The notes beneath the pieces were generated by a model. That model was given only the letters and a program-made list of their open reading frames with translations. It did not search any database and was not told where the DNA came from. 54,053 nucleotides of DNA from CAZFBR01 sp035353495 [NCBI: uncultured bacterium] (GTDB taxonomy: Bacteria; DAOPZR01), in assembly GCA_964517215.1 (NCBI GenBank), contig CAZFBR010000003.1, positions 1-54,053 on the forward strand. The letters run 5' to 3'. Shown piece by piece: positions 1-12,987 of the stretch (its first letter is position 1; each line of letters starts with the position of its first letter). Both the position numbers and the translations under genes were made by a program.

Positions 1-1
1 C

Positions 2-3000
2 CGCGGCGACACGGTCTATGGCACGCTCGAGCCGCCCGATACCCGCTACCTGACCCTGAACGGCCAGAAGCTCGCTCCGCAGGGTGGCCAGCGGCTTCTC
101 CCGATGGCGTTCTGCCGGGAATGCGGCCAGGAATACTACCTGGTCAAGCGCGAGAAAAAGGACGGCAAGACGAGCTACCTGCCGCGTGACGTCGGCGACC
201 TGGAAGAATCCGACGACGTCGAGTCGGGGTTCCTGTACATCAACCCGGAAAGGCCATGGCCGGCGAATCCCGACGAAGTCATAAACCGGGTTCCCGACTA
301 CTGGCTCGAACTGCACCAGGGCAAGGAACGCGTGAAGCGCGACAAGCGCGGCAAGTTGCCCATATTGGTGACAGTCGGCCCGGACGGTGTGGAAGCGGAT
401 ACCGGCGTCCCGGCGTTCTACTTCCCGGCGCCATTTCTGCTTTGCACCAACCCGGACTGTGGCATCGCCTATGCCGGTCGGAAGGCCGAATTTTCCAAGT
501 TGGGAACGCTCGGTACGGAGGGGCGCAGCACCGCGACGACCATCCTGTGCCTGTCGACCGTGCGGCACCTGCGCGAATCCGGCAAGCTGCCGCCGGCGGC
601 GCAGAAGCTGCTGAGCTTCACCGACAACCGACAGGACGCGTCGCTGCAGGCCGGACACTTCAACGACTTCGTGGAGATTGGTCTCTTGCGCGGCGCTGTC
701 CATCGGGCAGTATCTCAGGCGGGAACTGGCGGGTTGAGGCACGACGAGGTTGCGCTTAAGGTGTATGAGGTCCTGAACGGCGAGTTCGGCAAGTTTACCA
801 AGCGAGCGCTGGAATTCTATGCCGTCGACCCGGATGTGAAGTTCCAGAACAAGGTCTATACCGAGCAGGCGTTCCAGAACGTACTCGGCTGTCGTGTCTA
901 CCACGACCTGCGAAAGGGGTGGCGTGTCGTTCTGCCCAACCTTGAACAGTGTGGACTGCTTAGCATCGACTATCCGGTGCTCGATGAATTGTGTGCGGCT
1001 CAGGAGGAATGGGAAAAGTACAAGCCGGCCGCAAGCACGGAAGCGGTGGACATGCATCCGGCCCTCAAGAATGCGTCTGTCGATACAAGGCGGAAGGTAT
1101 GCAAGGTGCTGCTCGACCACCTGCGGCGACAGCTTGCCATCAAGGTCGAGTATCTCGACTCGAATGAACAGCGCAAGATTCAGCAGCAGAGCGGACAGTG
1201 GCTCAAGGCGCCATGGGCAATAGACGAGAACGAACAGCTGTACTCGGCTCCGCGCGCGTATCCCAAGTCACGCGGTGACGACCTGGCGCAGGGAAACGTC
1301 TACCTGTCGAAATACGGGGCGTTCGGGAGGTACCTGCGCCGCAAGGAGACGCTGGTCGAGTACGGGGCGCCACTGACTACAGGTGATACCGAGGACATCA
1401 TAAGGCAACTGCTTGAGATGCTGCGTATAGGCGGACTCGTCCAGGTTGTTTCTCCCGCCGGCGGGGACGAGGACGTTCCGGGATACCAGCTGGTAGCGGC
1501 ATCCATGGTGTGGAGGTCGGGGGACGGTAGCCAGCCCTATTACGACCCTCTGACCGTTGTCCAACGCCCCGCTGCCGGCGGCACGGTGAACAAGTTCTTC
1601 GTCGACTTCTACACGAAGCAGGCGTTCCTGAACCTCGGGATAATCGCGCGCGAACACACGGCGCAGGTAGCCTACGAGCAGCGGGCGGAGCGCGAAGGCG
1701 ATTTCCGTGCGGGCAAACTTCCTGTCCTGTTCTGCTCGCCCACGATGGAACTCGGCATCGACATCGCCGAACTCAACGTCGTGAACATGCGCAATATTCC
1801 TCCCACCCCGGCCAACTACGCGCAGCGCAGCGGCCGCGCGGGCCGGAGCGGCCAGCCGGCGCTCGTTTTCGCCTACTGTTCGAGCCACAGTCCGCATGAC
1901 CAGTATTTCTTCCGTCGACCAAAGGAAATGGTCACCGGGGCCGTAGCACCGCCGCGCATCGACCTGGCGAACGAGGACCTGGTCCGCGCCCACCTGCAGG
2001 CGCTCTGGATTGAGGAGACCGACGCGCACCTTGGCCGGTCGCTGAGCGACATCCTTGACATCGGCGGCGAGAAGCCGACGCTGGCGCTGCTGAACGACCT
2101 GACCGCCAAGTTCGCCGACCAGGGAGCTCGTGAACGCGCCCGGCGCCGCGCGGAGACGATTATCGGCGGTTTGACCGCTGAACTAGCCGAATCCGGCTGG
2201 TATACGTCCACTTGGCTTGACGAAGTGTTTACCCAGCTCGAACGACAGTTCGACAATTCCTGTGAGCGCTGGCGTACCTTATATCGGGGCGCCCTTGCGC
2301 AGCAGCAGAACGCCAACAAGATAATCCTCGACCATACGCGCAGTCAGAGCGAACGCAATCTCGCTACCAGCATGCGCAAGGAGGCTGAGGCGCAACTCGG
2401 CATCCTGACCGAGAAGGGGCGCTTTGTCAGCCAGTCGGACTTCTACAGCTACCGGTATTTCGCCAGCGAGGGCTTCCTGCCCGGCTACAGCTTCCCGCGC
2501 CTGCCGTTGTCCGCCTTCCTGCCCGGGTTCCGGCGTCAGAAGGGCGTGGACGAGTTCCTGTCCCGCTCGCGGTTCATGGCCATCTCCGAATTTGGGCCGC
2601 GCGCCATCGTTTATCATGAAGGCTCGCGCTATATCATCAATCGTGTCCTGATGCCGTTCACCGGAGAAGGGGACGAGCTACAGGTCAGCGAGACGAAATA
2701 CTGCTGCGATTGCGGCTACATTCACCCGATGCATGAGGGCATTGGAGCTGACCTTTGCCAGCGCTGCGGGTCGCAGTCGCTGACCAAGTTCAGCAGCCAG
2801 TTCCGCCTGCGCAATGTCGCCACCAAGCGCCGCGACCGCATCAACTGTGACGAGGAGGAACGTCGGCGCTACGGGTTTGAAATCCGGACAGGCATCCGGT
2901 TCCCCGATTATGGCGGCGTTGCCGGACAGCGGGTGGCCGTGGTCAAGGCCGGCGGAGAGCCGCTGCTTGTCCTGACCTATTGCAGCAACTCGACCATCAC

Positions 3001-3961
3001 GAAGATGAATCTCGGCGAGCGCCGGAGAGAAAACCAGCAGCAGTATGGATTCCTGCTTGACCGCGAGCGCGGCTACTGGGCCAAGAACAAAGACGAGGAC
3101 GACAACGATGCCGACCAGATGGGTCGGAATCTGATTCGTGTTGTCCCCTTTGTCGAGGACCGCAAGAACGCCCTTCTGGTGGAGCCGGTCAAGGCGATGA
3201 CGCCAGAGGAATGCGCGTCGCTTCAGGCAGCCCTGAAGAACGCCATCCAGTTATGCTTCCAGCTCGAGGACGGAGAACTGTCTTCGGAGCCGCTGCCGGA
3301 CGAGAACAACCGCCGCCTTATCCTGTTCTACGAGGCGGCCGAGGGTGGCGCCGGCGTGCTGAAACGCCTGGTCGACGACCGGGAAGCGCTCGGGCACGTG
3401 GCACGGCAGGCGCTCTACAACTGCCACTTCCATCCGCAGGACGGCGAATGGCGGGACATGCGCAAGGCCTACAACGCGACCGAGGAGTGCCGCGCGGCAT
3501 GCTACAGCTGCCTGATGAGCTATTCAAACCAGCGCGACCACGAGATACTCGACCGCCACGCCATCAAGGATATCCTGGTCAAGATGGTAGAGGCGACGGT
3601 TGAGGTGAGCTCGACCGCGAAGTCGCGCGCGGACCAGTTCGACGACCTGCTGAAACTGTGCGACAGCGAACTCGAAAAGCGGTGGCTTCGGTTCATCCAC
3701 GACAATGGATACAGACTGCCTACGCATGCGCAGCGCCTGATTGAAGCGTGCAGCACCAAGCCGGACTTCATCTACGCGCCGAGCAACACGGTCGTTTACG
3801 TGGACGGTCCGCCGCATGACTATCCTGAACGTCAGACGCGCGACAAGGAGCAGGAAGAGGCTCTCGACAACAATGGGTTCACTGTTGTCCGTTTCCATCA
3901 CCAGGATGACTGGGTAGCCAAAGTTAATGAGCATCCAAATATTTTCGGAAAGGACGAGTGA
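2..3961 (+). CDS. YprA/DruE-family DEAD/DEAH helicase with DUF1998-like region and C-terminal nuclease-like domain (5' partial)
   Basis: The frame is open from base 2, so the N-terminus, including helicase motifs I to III, lies outside the window; at least 1319 residues remain. Seen in order: a zinc-ribbon-like pair (CRECG near base 113, CTNPDCG near 452); a helicase C-terminal lobe with motif VI NYAQRSGRAGRSGQ near 1815-1855; a second Cys4 ribbon (CCDCG...CQRCG, 2700-2770); a DUF1998/MZB-type Cys cluster (CHFHP...CRAACYSC, 3420-3515); and a Vsr/DUF559-like end (KPDFIYAP, then VYVDGPPHD, 3760-3820). This is the layout of large YprA-family defence helicases such as Druantia DruE, and here it precedes DISARM-like partners. 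It probably translocates on DNA during phage restriction. The terminal nuclease is inferred from motif spacing only. The stop lies 2 bases before the next gene's ATG. Confidence 0.85.
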   Translation, partial: RGDTVYGTLEPPDTRYLTLNGQKLAPQGGQRLLPMAFCRECGQEYYLVKREKKDGKTSYLPRDVGDLEESDDVESGFLYINPERPWPANPDEVINRVPDYWLELHQGKERVKRDKRGKLPILVTVGPDGVEADTGVPAFYFPAPFLLCTNPDCGIAYAGRKAEFSKLGTLGTEGRSTATTILCLSTVRHLRESGKLPPAAQKLLSFTDNRQDASLQAGHFNDFVEIGLLRGAVHRAVSQAGTGGLRHDEVALKVYEVLNGEFGKFTKRALEFYAVDPDVKFQNKVYTEQAFQNVLGCRVYHDLRKGWRVVLPNLEQCGLLSIDYPVLDELCAAQEEWEKYKPAASTEAVDMHPALKNASVDTRRKVCKVLLDHLRRQLAIKVEYLDSNEQRKIQQQSGQWLKAPWAIDENEQLYSAPRAYPKSRGDDLAQGNVYLSKYGAFGRYLRRKETLVEYGAPLTTGDTEDIIRQLLEMLRIGGLVQVVSPAGGDEDVPGYQLVAASMVWRSGDGSQPYYDPLTVVQRPAAGGTVNKFFVDFYTKQAFLNLGIIAREHTAQVAYEQRAEREGDFRAGKLPVLFCSPTMELGIDIAELNVVNMRNIPPTPANYAQRSGRAGRSGQPALVFAYCSSHSPHDQYFFRRPKEMVTGAVAPPRIDLANEDLVRAHLQALWIEETDAHLGRSLSDILDIGGEKPTLALLNDLTAKFADQGARERARRRAETIIGGLTAELAESGWYTSTWLDEVFTQLERQFDNSCERWRTLYRGALAQQQNANKIILDHTRSQSERNLATSMRKEAEAQLGILTEKGRFVSQSDFYSYRYFASEGFLPGYSFPRLPLSAFLPGFRRQKGVDEFLSRSRFMAISEFGPRAIVYHEGSRYIINRVLMPFTGEGDELQVSETKYCCDCGYIHPMHEGIGADLCQRCGSQSLTKFSSQFRLRNVATKRRDRINCDEEERRRYGFEIRTGIRFPDYGGVAGQRVAVVKAGGEPLLVLTYCSNSTITKMNLGERRRENQQQYGFLLDRERGYWAKNKDEDDNDADQMGRNLIRVVPFVEDRKNALLVEPVKAMTPEECASLQAALKNAIQLCFQLEDGELSSEPLPDENNRRLILFYEAAEGGAGVLKRLVDDREALGHVARQALYNCHFHPQDGEWRDMRKAYNATEECRAACYSCLMSYSNQRDHEILDRHAIKDILVKMVEATVEVSSTAKSRADQFDDLLKLCDSELEKRWLRFIHDNGYRLPTHAQRLIEACSTKPDFIYAPSNTVVYVDGPPHDYPERQTRDKEQEEALDNNGFTVVRFHHQDDWVAKVNEHPNIFGKDE

Positions 3962-3963
3962 AT

Positions 3964-4800
3964 ATGCCTACTTTCGATGAACAAGCGAGAGCGGAAAGAT
4001 ATTTTGTAGCGACCCTATTGGCTCAAATACTGATGGATAGAAATTTTGAAGCCGCACGCAAATTGTTCATGAAGTATTTTGGTGGCGACCAGCAAACTAT
4101 AAACGATTTCGAACTTGTCACTGAACTGGATGCAATCCGCGATGGTTCAGTACAAGATGAAAACTTGTCCAAGATATTCAAGGAAGAGGGCCGTATTGCC
4201 GTTCCGGATATATTCTTGCGGTGCGGTAATAACTGTTTGGTGATAGAAGCGAAAATGTTCACATACCCAACAGACGATGAGATGAATAAACAATTACTTG
4301 CCCAGAAGAAACTCATAGATAGATTCACTCGGGAAGGATACTATGCTGACCATGTCTTTAAACAATTGCTCATTGCAACAGATAAATATACATTGGCGGG
4401 ATTTGAGTGTTTGACCTGGCAAATCCTCAAAGACGAAATCATTGCTGAAGATAACAACGGGACTCCAGAAAGTAATTACTGTAGGCGCGTGCTGTTTTCG
4501 GCGATAGCTCGAGCCCAAACAGAAGCAGAGACTTCTGGGCCAGGGGATTCTATACGCGTCACACCGCAAGGAAATAGTTCAGCGATCCAACAATTGATAG
4601 AACGGTCTTCAACGATGATTAAAGATGGATACGTGTTCGTAGGTATCGATGGTGGCAGCGAGCAACTTAAAATAACAACAGCGGATGAATTGCGTGCTCG
4701 TTCGCATTACAAGGTGGGTAAAAGAAAGCGGTCGGCAGAGAATTGGCTCCTTATTGGTACAGTACTAAACCGCATTATTGAAACAGGGGCACATATCTAG
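3964..4800 (+). CDS. PD-(D/E)XK nuclease-like protein embedded in the defence operon
   Basis: The 278-residue product carries a PD-(D/E)XK signature: Pro81-Asp82, then Glu95-Ala-Lys97 (VIEAK) on a predicted beta hairpin, with acidic helices before it. That is the nuclease core, with the rest unrecognised. I prefer ATG 3964 to GTG 3958, because AGGA at 3951-3954 is 9 bases from the ATG but only 3 from the GTG. The gene follows the helicase stop by 2 bases and its TAG shares one base with the next GTG start, so it is translated with the operon. It is visibly AT-richer than its flanks, with many AAT, ATA and AAA codons, which suggests a separate insertion into an older helicase-methylase operon. 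It may be an effector or an accessory nuclease. Family assignment is by motif only. Confidence 0.7.
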   Translation: MPTFDEQARAERYFVATLLAQILMDRNFEAARKLFMKYFGGDQQTINDFELVTELDAIRDGSVQDENLSKIFKEEGRIAVPDIFLRCGNNCLVIEAKMFTYPTDDEMNKQLLAQKKLIDRFTREGYYADHVFKQLLIATDKYTLAGFECLTWQILKDEIIAEDNNGTPESNYCRRVLFSAIARAQTEAETSGPGDSIRVTPQGNSSAIQQLIERSSTMIKDGYVFVGIDGGSEQLKITTADELRARSHYKVGKRKRSAENWLLIGTVLNRIIETGAHI

Positions 4801-7615
4801 TGGTAGAACACGCCGTCGGCAGCATCGTTTCCGCTCGCGGGCGCGACTGGGTGGTGTTGCCTGGTTCTACGGAAGACTTCCTGCTCCTGCGCCCGCTCGG
4901 CGGCGCTGAAGACGAGGTTGCGGGCATCCACGCCGGCCTCGAAGAGGTGAAGCAGGCGTCCTTCGGCCTGCCGGACGCAAAACTGCTCGGGGACCACCAT
5001 TCCTGCTCGCTCCTGCGCTCGGCGTTCCGGCTGAGCGCCCGCGCGGCTGCCGGCCCGTTCCGCTGCTTCGCGCGCATCGCGGTCGAACCCCGCCCGTACC
5101 AGCTGGTCCCGCTCCTGATGGCCCTCAAGCGCGACCCGGTCCGCATCCTGGTTGCGGACGATGTCGGGGTCGGCAAGACGGTCGAGGCGTGCCTGATTGC
5201 CCGGGAGATGCTCGACAGGGGAGAGGCGAAGCGGCTGGCGGTGCTCACGCCGCCGCACCTGGCCGAGCAGTGGCAGCGGGAACTGAAGCGGATGTTTCAT
5301 ATCGACGCCGAGCTGGTCCTGTCCGGGACCGCAGCCCGGCTCGAGCGGCACTGCGACTACAACCAGTCGCTGTTCGACATCCACCCGTTCGTGGTCGTTT
5401 CCCTCGACTTCATCAAGTCGGACCGCAGGCGCGACGACTTCATCCGGGCCTGCCCCGAGCTGGTCATCGTGGACGAGGCCCACACCTGCGCTTTCGGCGG
5501 GGCGCAGCGCGGCGGCCGGCACCAGCGCTACCAGCTGATAAAGACACTTGCGGCCGACCCGAACCGGCACGTCATCCTGGTGACGGCGACTCCGCATTCC
5601 GAGGACGAGCAGGCGTTCCGCTCGTTGCTGACCCTGCTCGACCCGGCTCTCGAGAACCTCCCGAACGACCTATCCGGCGAGCATAATCGCAAGCACCGCG
5701 AACTCCTGGCCGAATACTTTGTCCAGCGCCGCCGGGCGGACATCCGCGCCTACCTTGACGAGAACACTATGTTCCCGGTGCGCGAAGAGGGCGACGAGAC
5801 CTATCGTCTGTCGCCCGAGTACAAGGCGCTGCTCGACAAGGTGGTATCGTACGCAAGGGAGACGGTACAGAAGACCGGCGAATCCGGGCATCGGTTGCGG
5901 GTGCGCTGGTGGTCGGCGTTGGCGCTGCTCCGGTCGCTCGGCTCCAGCCCGGCGGCGGCCGCGGCCACACTGCGCAACCGCGCTGACGTGGCCGACACGG
6001 AGAACGAGGCGGAAGCGGACGAAATCGGGCGCAAGTCCATTCTCGACCTAGAAGCCGAAGAGAACGCCGAGCGGCTCGACTTCAACCCCGGGGCAGACCT
6101 GGGCGAGTTCGCGGATGACGAGCAGCGCAATCGTCGCCGGCTGCGTGCTCTGGCGAACGAGGCGGAAGCCCTGTCAGGGGCAAAGGACGCAAAACTTCAG
6201 AAGGGCATCGAATTGGTCAAGACGATGCTCAGAGACGGTTTCAACCCCATCGTGTTCTGCCGGTTCATCGATACTGCCGAGTACGTTGCGGCTGCCCTTG
6301 CCAAGGCGTTGCCGAAGGGCGTCGCGGTCGAGGCCGTGACCGGACGACTGGCACCGGAAGAACGCGAGTCCCGAATTGAGGAATTGGGCAAACAGCCTCG
6401 GCGGGTGATGGTGGCGACCGACTGCCTGAGCGAAGGAGTCAACCTGCAGGACCACTTCGACGCAGTCATGCATTACGACCTGTCATGGAACCCGACCCGT
6501 CACGAGCAGCGGGAAGGCCGGGTCGACCGGTTTGGACAGAAGCGCCCGAAAGTGCGCGCCCTGATGTACTACGGGCTCGACAACCCGATTGACGGCATCG
6601 TGCTCGACGTGCTGCTCCGCAAGCACAAGACCATCAAGACCGCCATCGGCATCGCCGTGCCCGTCCCCGTGGACACCAACCAGGTCATCGAAGCCATCTT
6701 CGAGGGACTGCTGCTGAAGCAGAAGGATAACGGGCAGCTGTCGTTCGACTTCATCAAGCCGCAGAAAGAAACCCTACATACGCAGTGGGACAACGTCACG
6801 GAGAAGGAAAAGAAGTCTCGCACGGTCTTCGCCCAGGAGACGATAAAGGTCGAGGAAGTCGCCGGTGAACTCGCTGCCATGCGCCAAGCCGTCGGGTCGG
6901 CGCGCGAGGTAGCCAAGTTCACGCGAGATGTATTGCAAGCCACCGGCGCCGCGGTGCAGGTCAAGGGCGAGCTTTTGCACGCCGACTTGGCCGACGTGTC
7001 GCAGGTCGTCAAGGACATCTGCCTGGGCGGGAAGGAACTGACCGCGGCGTTCGACCTTCCGGTCGATGACGACGTCGAATACCTCGCCCGCACGCATCCG
7101 GTGGTGGAAGGTCTGGCGAACTACCTGATAGACACGGCGCTCGACCCGCCGGAGGGCAAGTCGCTGGCCCGCCGGACGGGGGTCATCCGCACGAAGAGCG
7201 TTTCCATCAAGACCACGCTGCTGCTGCTCCGCTGCCGTTACCAGTTGACCACGACCGTGGCCGGCCGCAGCGAGGTGGCCCTGGTCGAGGACTGCCAGCT
7301 GGTCGGATTCAAGGGCGCGGCGGACAAGCCGGAATGGCTCGACCAGGACGCCGTGCTGAAACTCATCGAAGTCGGCCCGGACGAAAATACGAACGAGGAC
7401 CAGGCGCGCATCGCCATCGAGAAGGCCCTTGCCGGCTGCCCGGGCATGCTGCCCGCCCTGAACGAGCATGCGCGGCAGAACGGCGAGCGCATCCTCGACG
7501 CGCACCGGCGGGTCAGACGGGCCTCGAAGGCGCGGCGCATCGACTACGCCATCGAGGCGAAGCTGCCGGTCGATATCCTCGGCGTATACGTTTACTTCCC
7601 CGTGGTGAAGGTCTG

Positions 7616-7616
<1 letters not shown>
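4800..7616 (+). CDS. drmD: SNF2-family helicase, DISARM DrmD-like
   Basis: The 938-residue product has a GTG start overlapping the upstream stop. SNF2/superfamily 2 motifs are clear: PRPYQLVPLL before motif I, Walker A DDVGVGKT (about 120-127), PPHLAEQWQREL (motif Ia), Walker B VIVDEAHTC (about 222-230), VTATPHSE (motif III), ATDCLSEGVNLQ (motif V) and QREGRVDRFGQ (motif VI, about 570-580). A long C-terminal region follows. Length and motif wording match DrmD, the SNF2 helicase of class 1 DISARM, which works with a methylase in restricting phage DNA. Its stop TGA overlaps the ATG of the methyltransferase (TGATG). It is GC-rich like the host. Function in a mixed YprA/DISARM system is inferred from neighbours. 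Confidence 0.85.
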
Positions 7617-11755
<4,139 letters not shown>

Positions 11756-12958
11756 ATGAGAGTTGAACCCAGAGGAGTATTTGGCTGCATCCGCGTTTGT
11801 GTTAGTCGAGTTGCTATAACCATTATTCTCTTTAGCAATGCTGCTTTCAGTAGTACCGAAGGCACCCCGGCGCTTCCCCAAAAACCGAATGTGCGGATTG
11901 ATGCTTATCTGCCTTGGTATTCATTTTATTTCAACGATGTTGCGGGTCAGCCGAGCATCACGTATTCGATTTACAACCAGGATACCAATGGGCAAGCTGT
12001 TCAACAGGGCGTTCTTGTTGTTGAAGTCGCTGTGGACAAGGGCAATGGCATAGTCCCCAGTGATAGCGATTTCGTGATGCTTGATTACCGGACGGTCGAG
12101 AACCTTGAGCCTGGACAAAGACATAATATGAGATTCTTCTTAGGCGAAAGGTGGCCTCCACAAAGGTACGTCTTGCGCCGGTCGTTTCACATGTACCGCG
12201 GGAATTCGCCGGTTCATCAAGCCATTGCGGCGCTATCTGACAAATCCGAAGTATTGGCCGCGTGGGACGAGCATTTCAAGACCAATCCGAATTGGGTTCA
12301 AGAAATGGCGATGGTCGGTGAATATACTATTCAGGAGGTTCCCGGGACTTATTCCCCTGTGATTGAAAAGCATTCTTTTCGAACGGAGGCTATAGTCATA
12401 GTTATCGGCCTCATTATGACTGCGATAGGATGGCTTATCTCTCATTTGAGAAAAGGGAAAACAGAGGCGGAGCGTGACGAACGAGCAAAAACAGAAAATG
12501 AAAGGCAGAATACTGAAGTAGGAGTACAAGTAGTACAAGTTGCTTTGACGCTGAATTCGGAGAAGGCAAACTCATCGCCTACACAGCCGTCGTCCACACC
12601 GCATGTTCCGATTCTGAATGCAGAGGAAATTGCACGGTCTCTTGTTCCTTTTCAAATCATGATTATAATGGATATCAGTCATGAAACTGGTGGGATAATA
12701 TCTGACGCGGCACTAACAAATCTCATAATATCAAAGCACGGCAAAACTGCCCAGGATGCCAATATATTCAAGCGACATATTGAAGTTTCAGAGACAATGA
12801 GCCGTAATCAAGGTGGCGACTGGGTTCTGAGTGCCCGGGGTTGGTCGATTGTTGAATTGGAAAGGCAAAAAGAACGAGAGCGAATGAGAAAAGAGGAACA
12901 CGATAGAGCGAAGGCTCATAAGAAATCATTGACACTGAAGCAGCCAATAAATAAGTGA
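11756..12958 (+). CDS. Single-pass membrane protein of unknown function between two defence modules
   Basis: The 400-residue product begins at the ATG touching the methylase stop (TAAATG) with GGGGAGAG as RBS, so it is probably coupled to that operon. It has an N-terminal signal/anchor (about 15-33), a domain of some 175 residues predicted outside the membrane, one transmembrane helix at about 211-231 (IVIVIGLIMTAIGWL), and a charged cytoplasmic part. The last 110 residues contain an alternating helix pattern ending GGDWVLSARGWSIVELE, reminiscent of a winged-helix-like fold, then a lysine/arginine-rich tail. I do not recognise the family. A membrane component next to antiphage genes could be a sensor or effector, but no catalytic motif is visible. 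Composition is AT-richer than the methylase ends and similar to gajA. Confidence 0.75.
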   Translation: MRVEPRGVFGCIRVCVSRVAITIILFSNAAFSSTEGTPALPQKPNVRIDAYLPWYSFYFNDVAGQPSITYSIYNQDTNGQAVQQGVLVVEVAVDKGNGIVPSDSDFVMLDYRTVENLEPGQRHNMRFFLGERWPPQRYVLRRSFHMYRGNSPVHQAIAALSDKSEVLAAWDEHFKTNPNWVQEMAMVGEYTIQEVPGTYSPVIEKHSFRTEAIVIVIGLIMTAIGWLISHLRKGKTEAERDERAKTENERQNTEVGVQVVQVALTLNSEKANSSPTQPSSTPHVPILNAEEIARSLVPFQIMIIMDISHETGGIISDAALTNLIISKHGKTAQDANIFKRHIEVSETMSRNQGGDWVLSARGWSIVELERQKERERMRKEEHDRAKAHKKSLTLKQPINK

Positions 12959-12987
12959 TTATGGCGCGATAAAGGGGGGGAGGCATT

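Noticed and set aside
7334-7615. Longer methylase start at 7334
   Set aside because: It overlaps drmD by 280 bases; the TGATG at 7614-7618 gives a coupled ATG.
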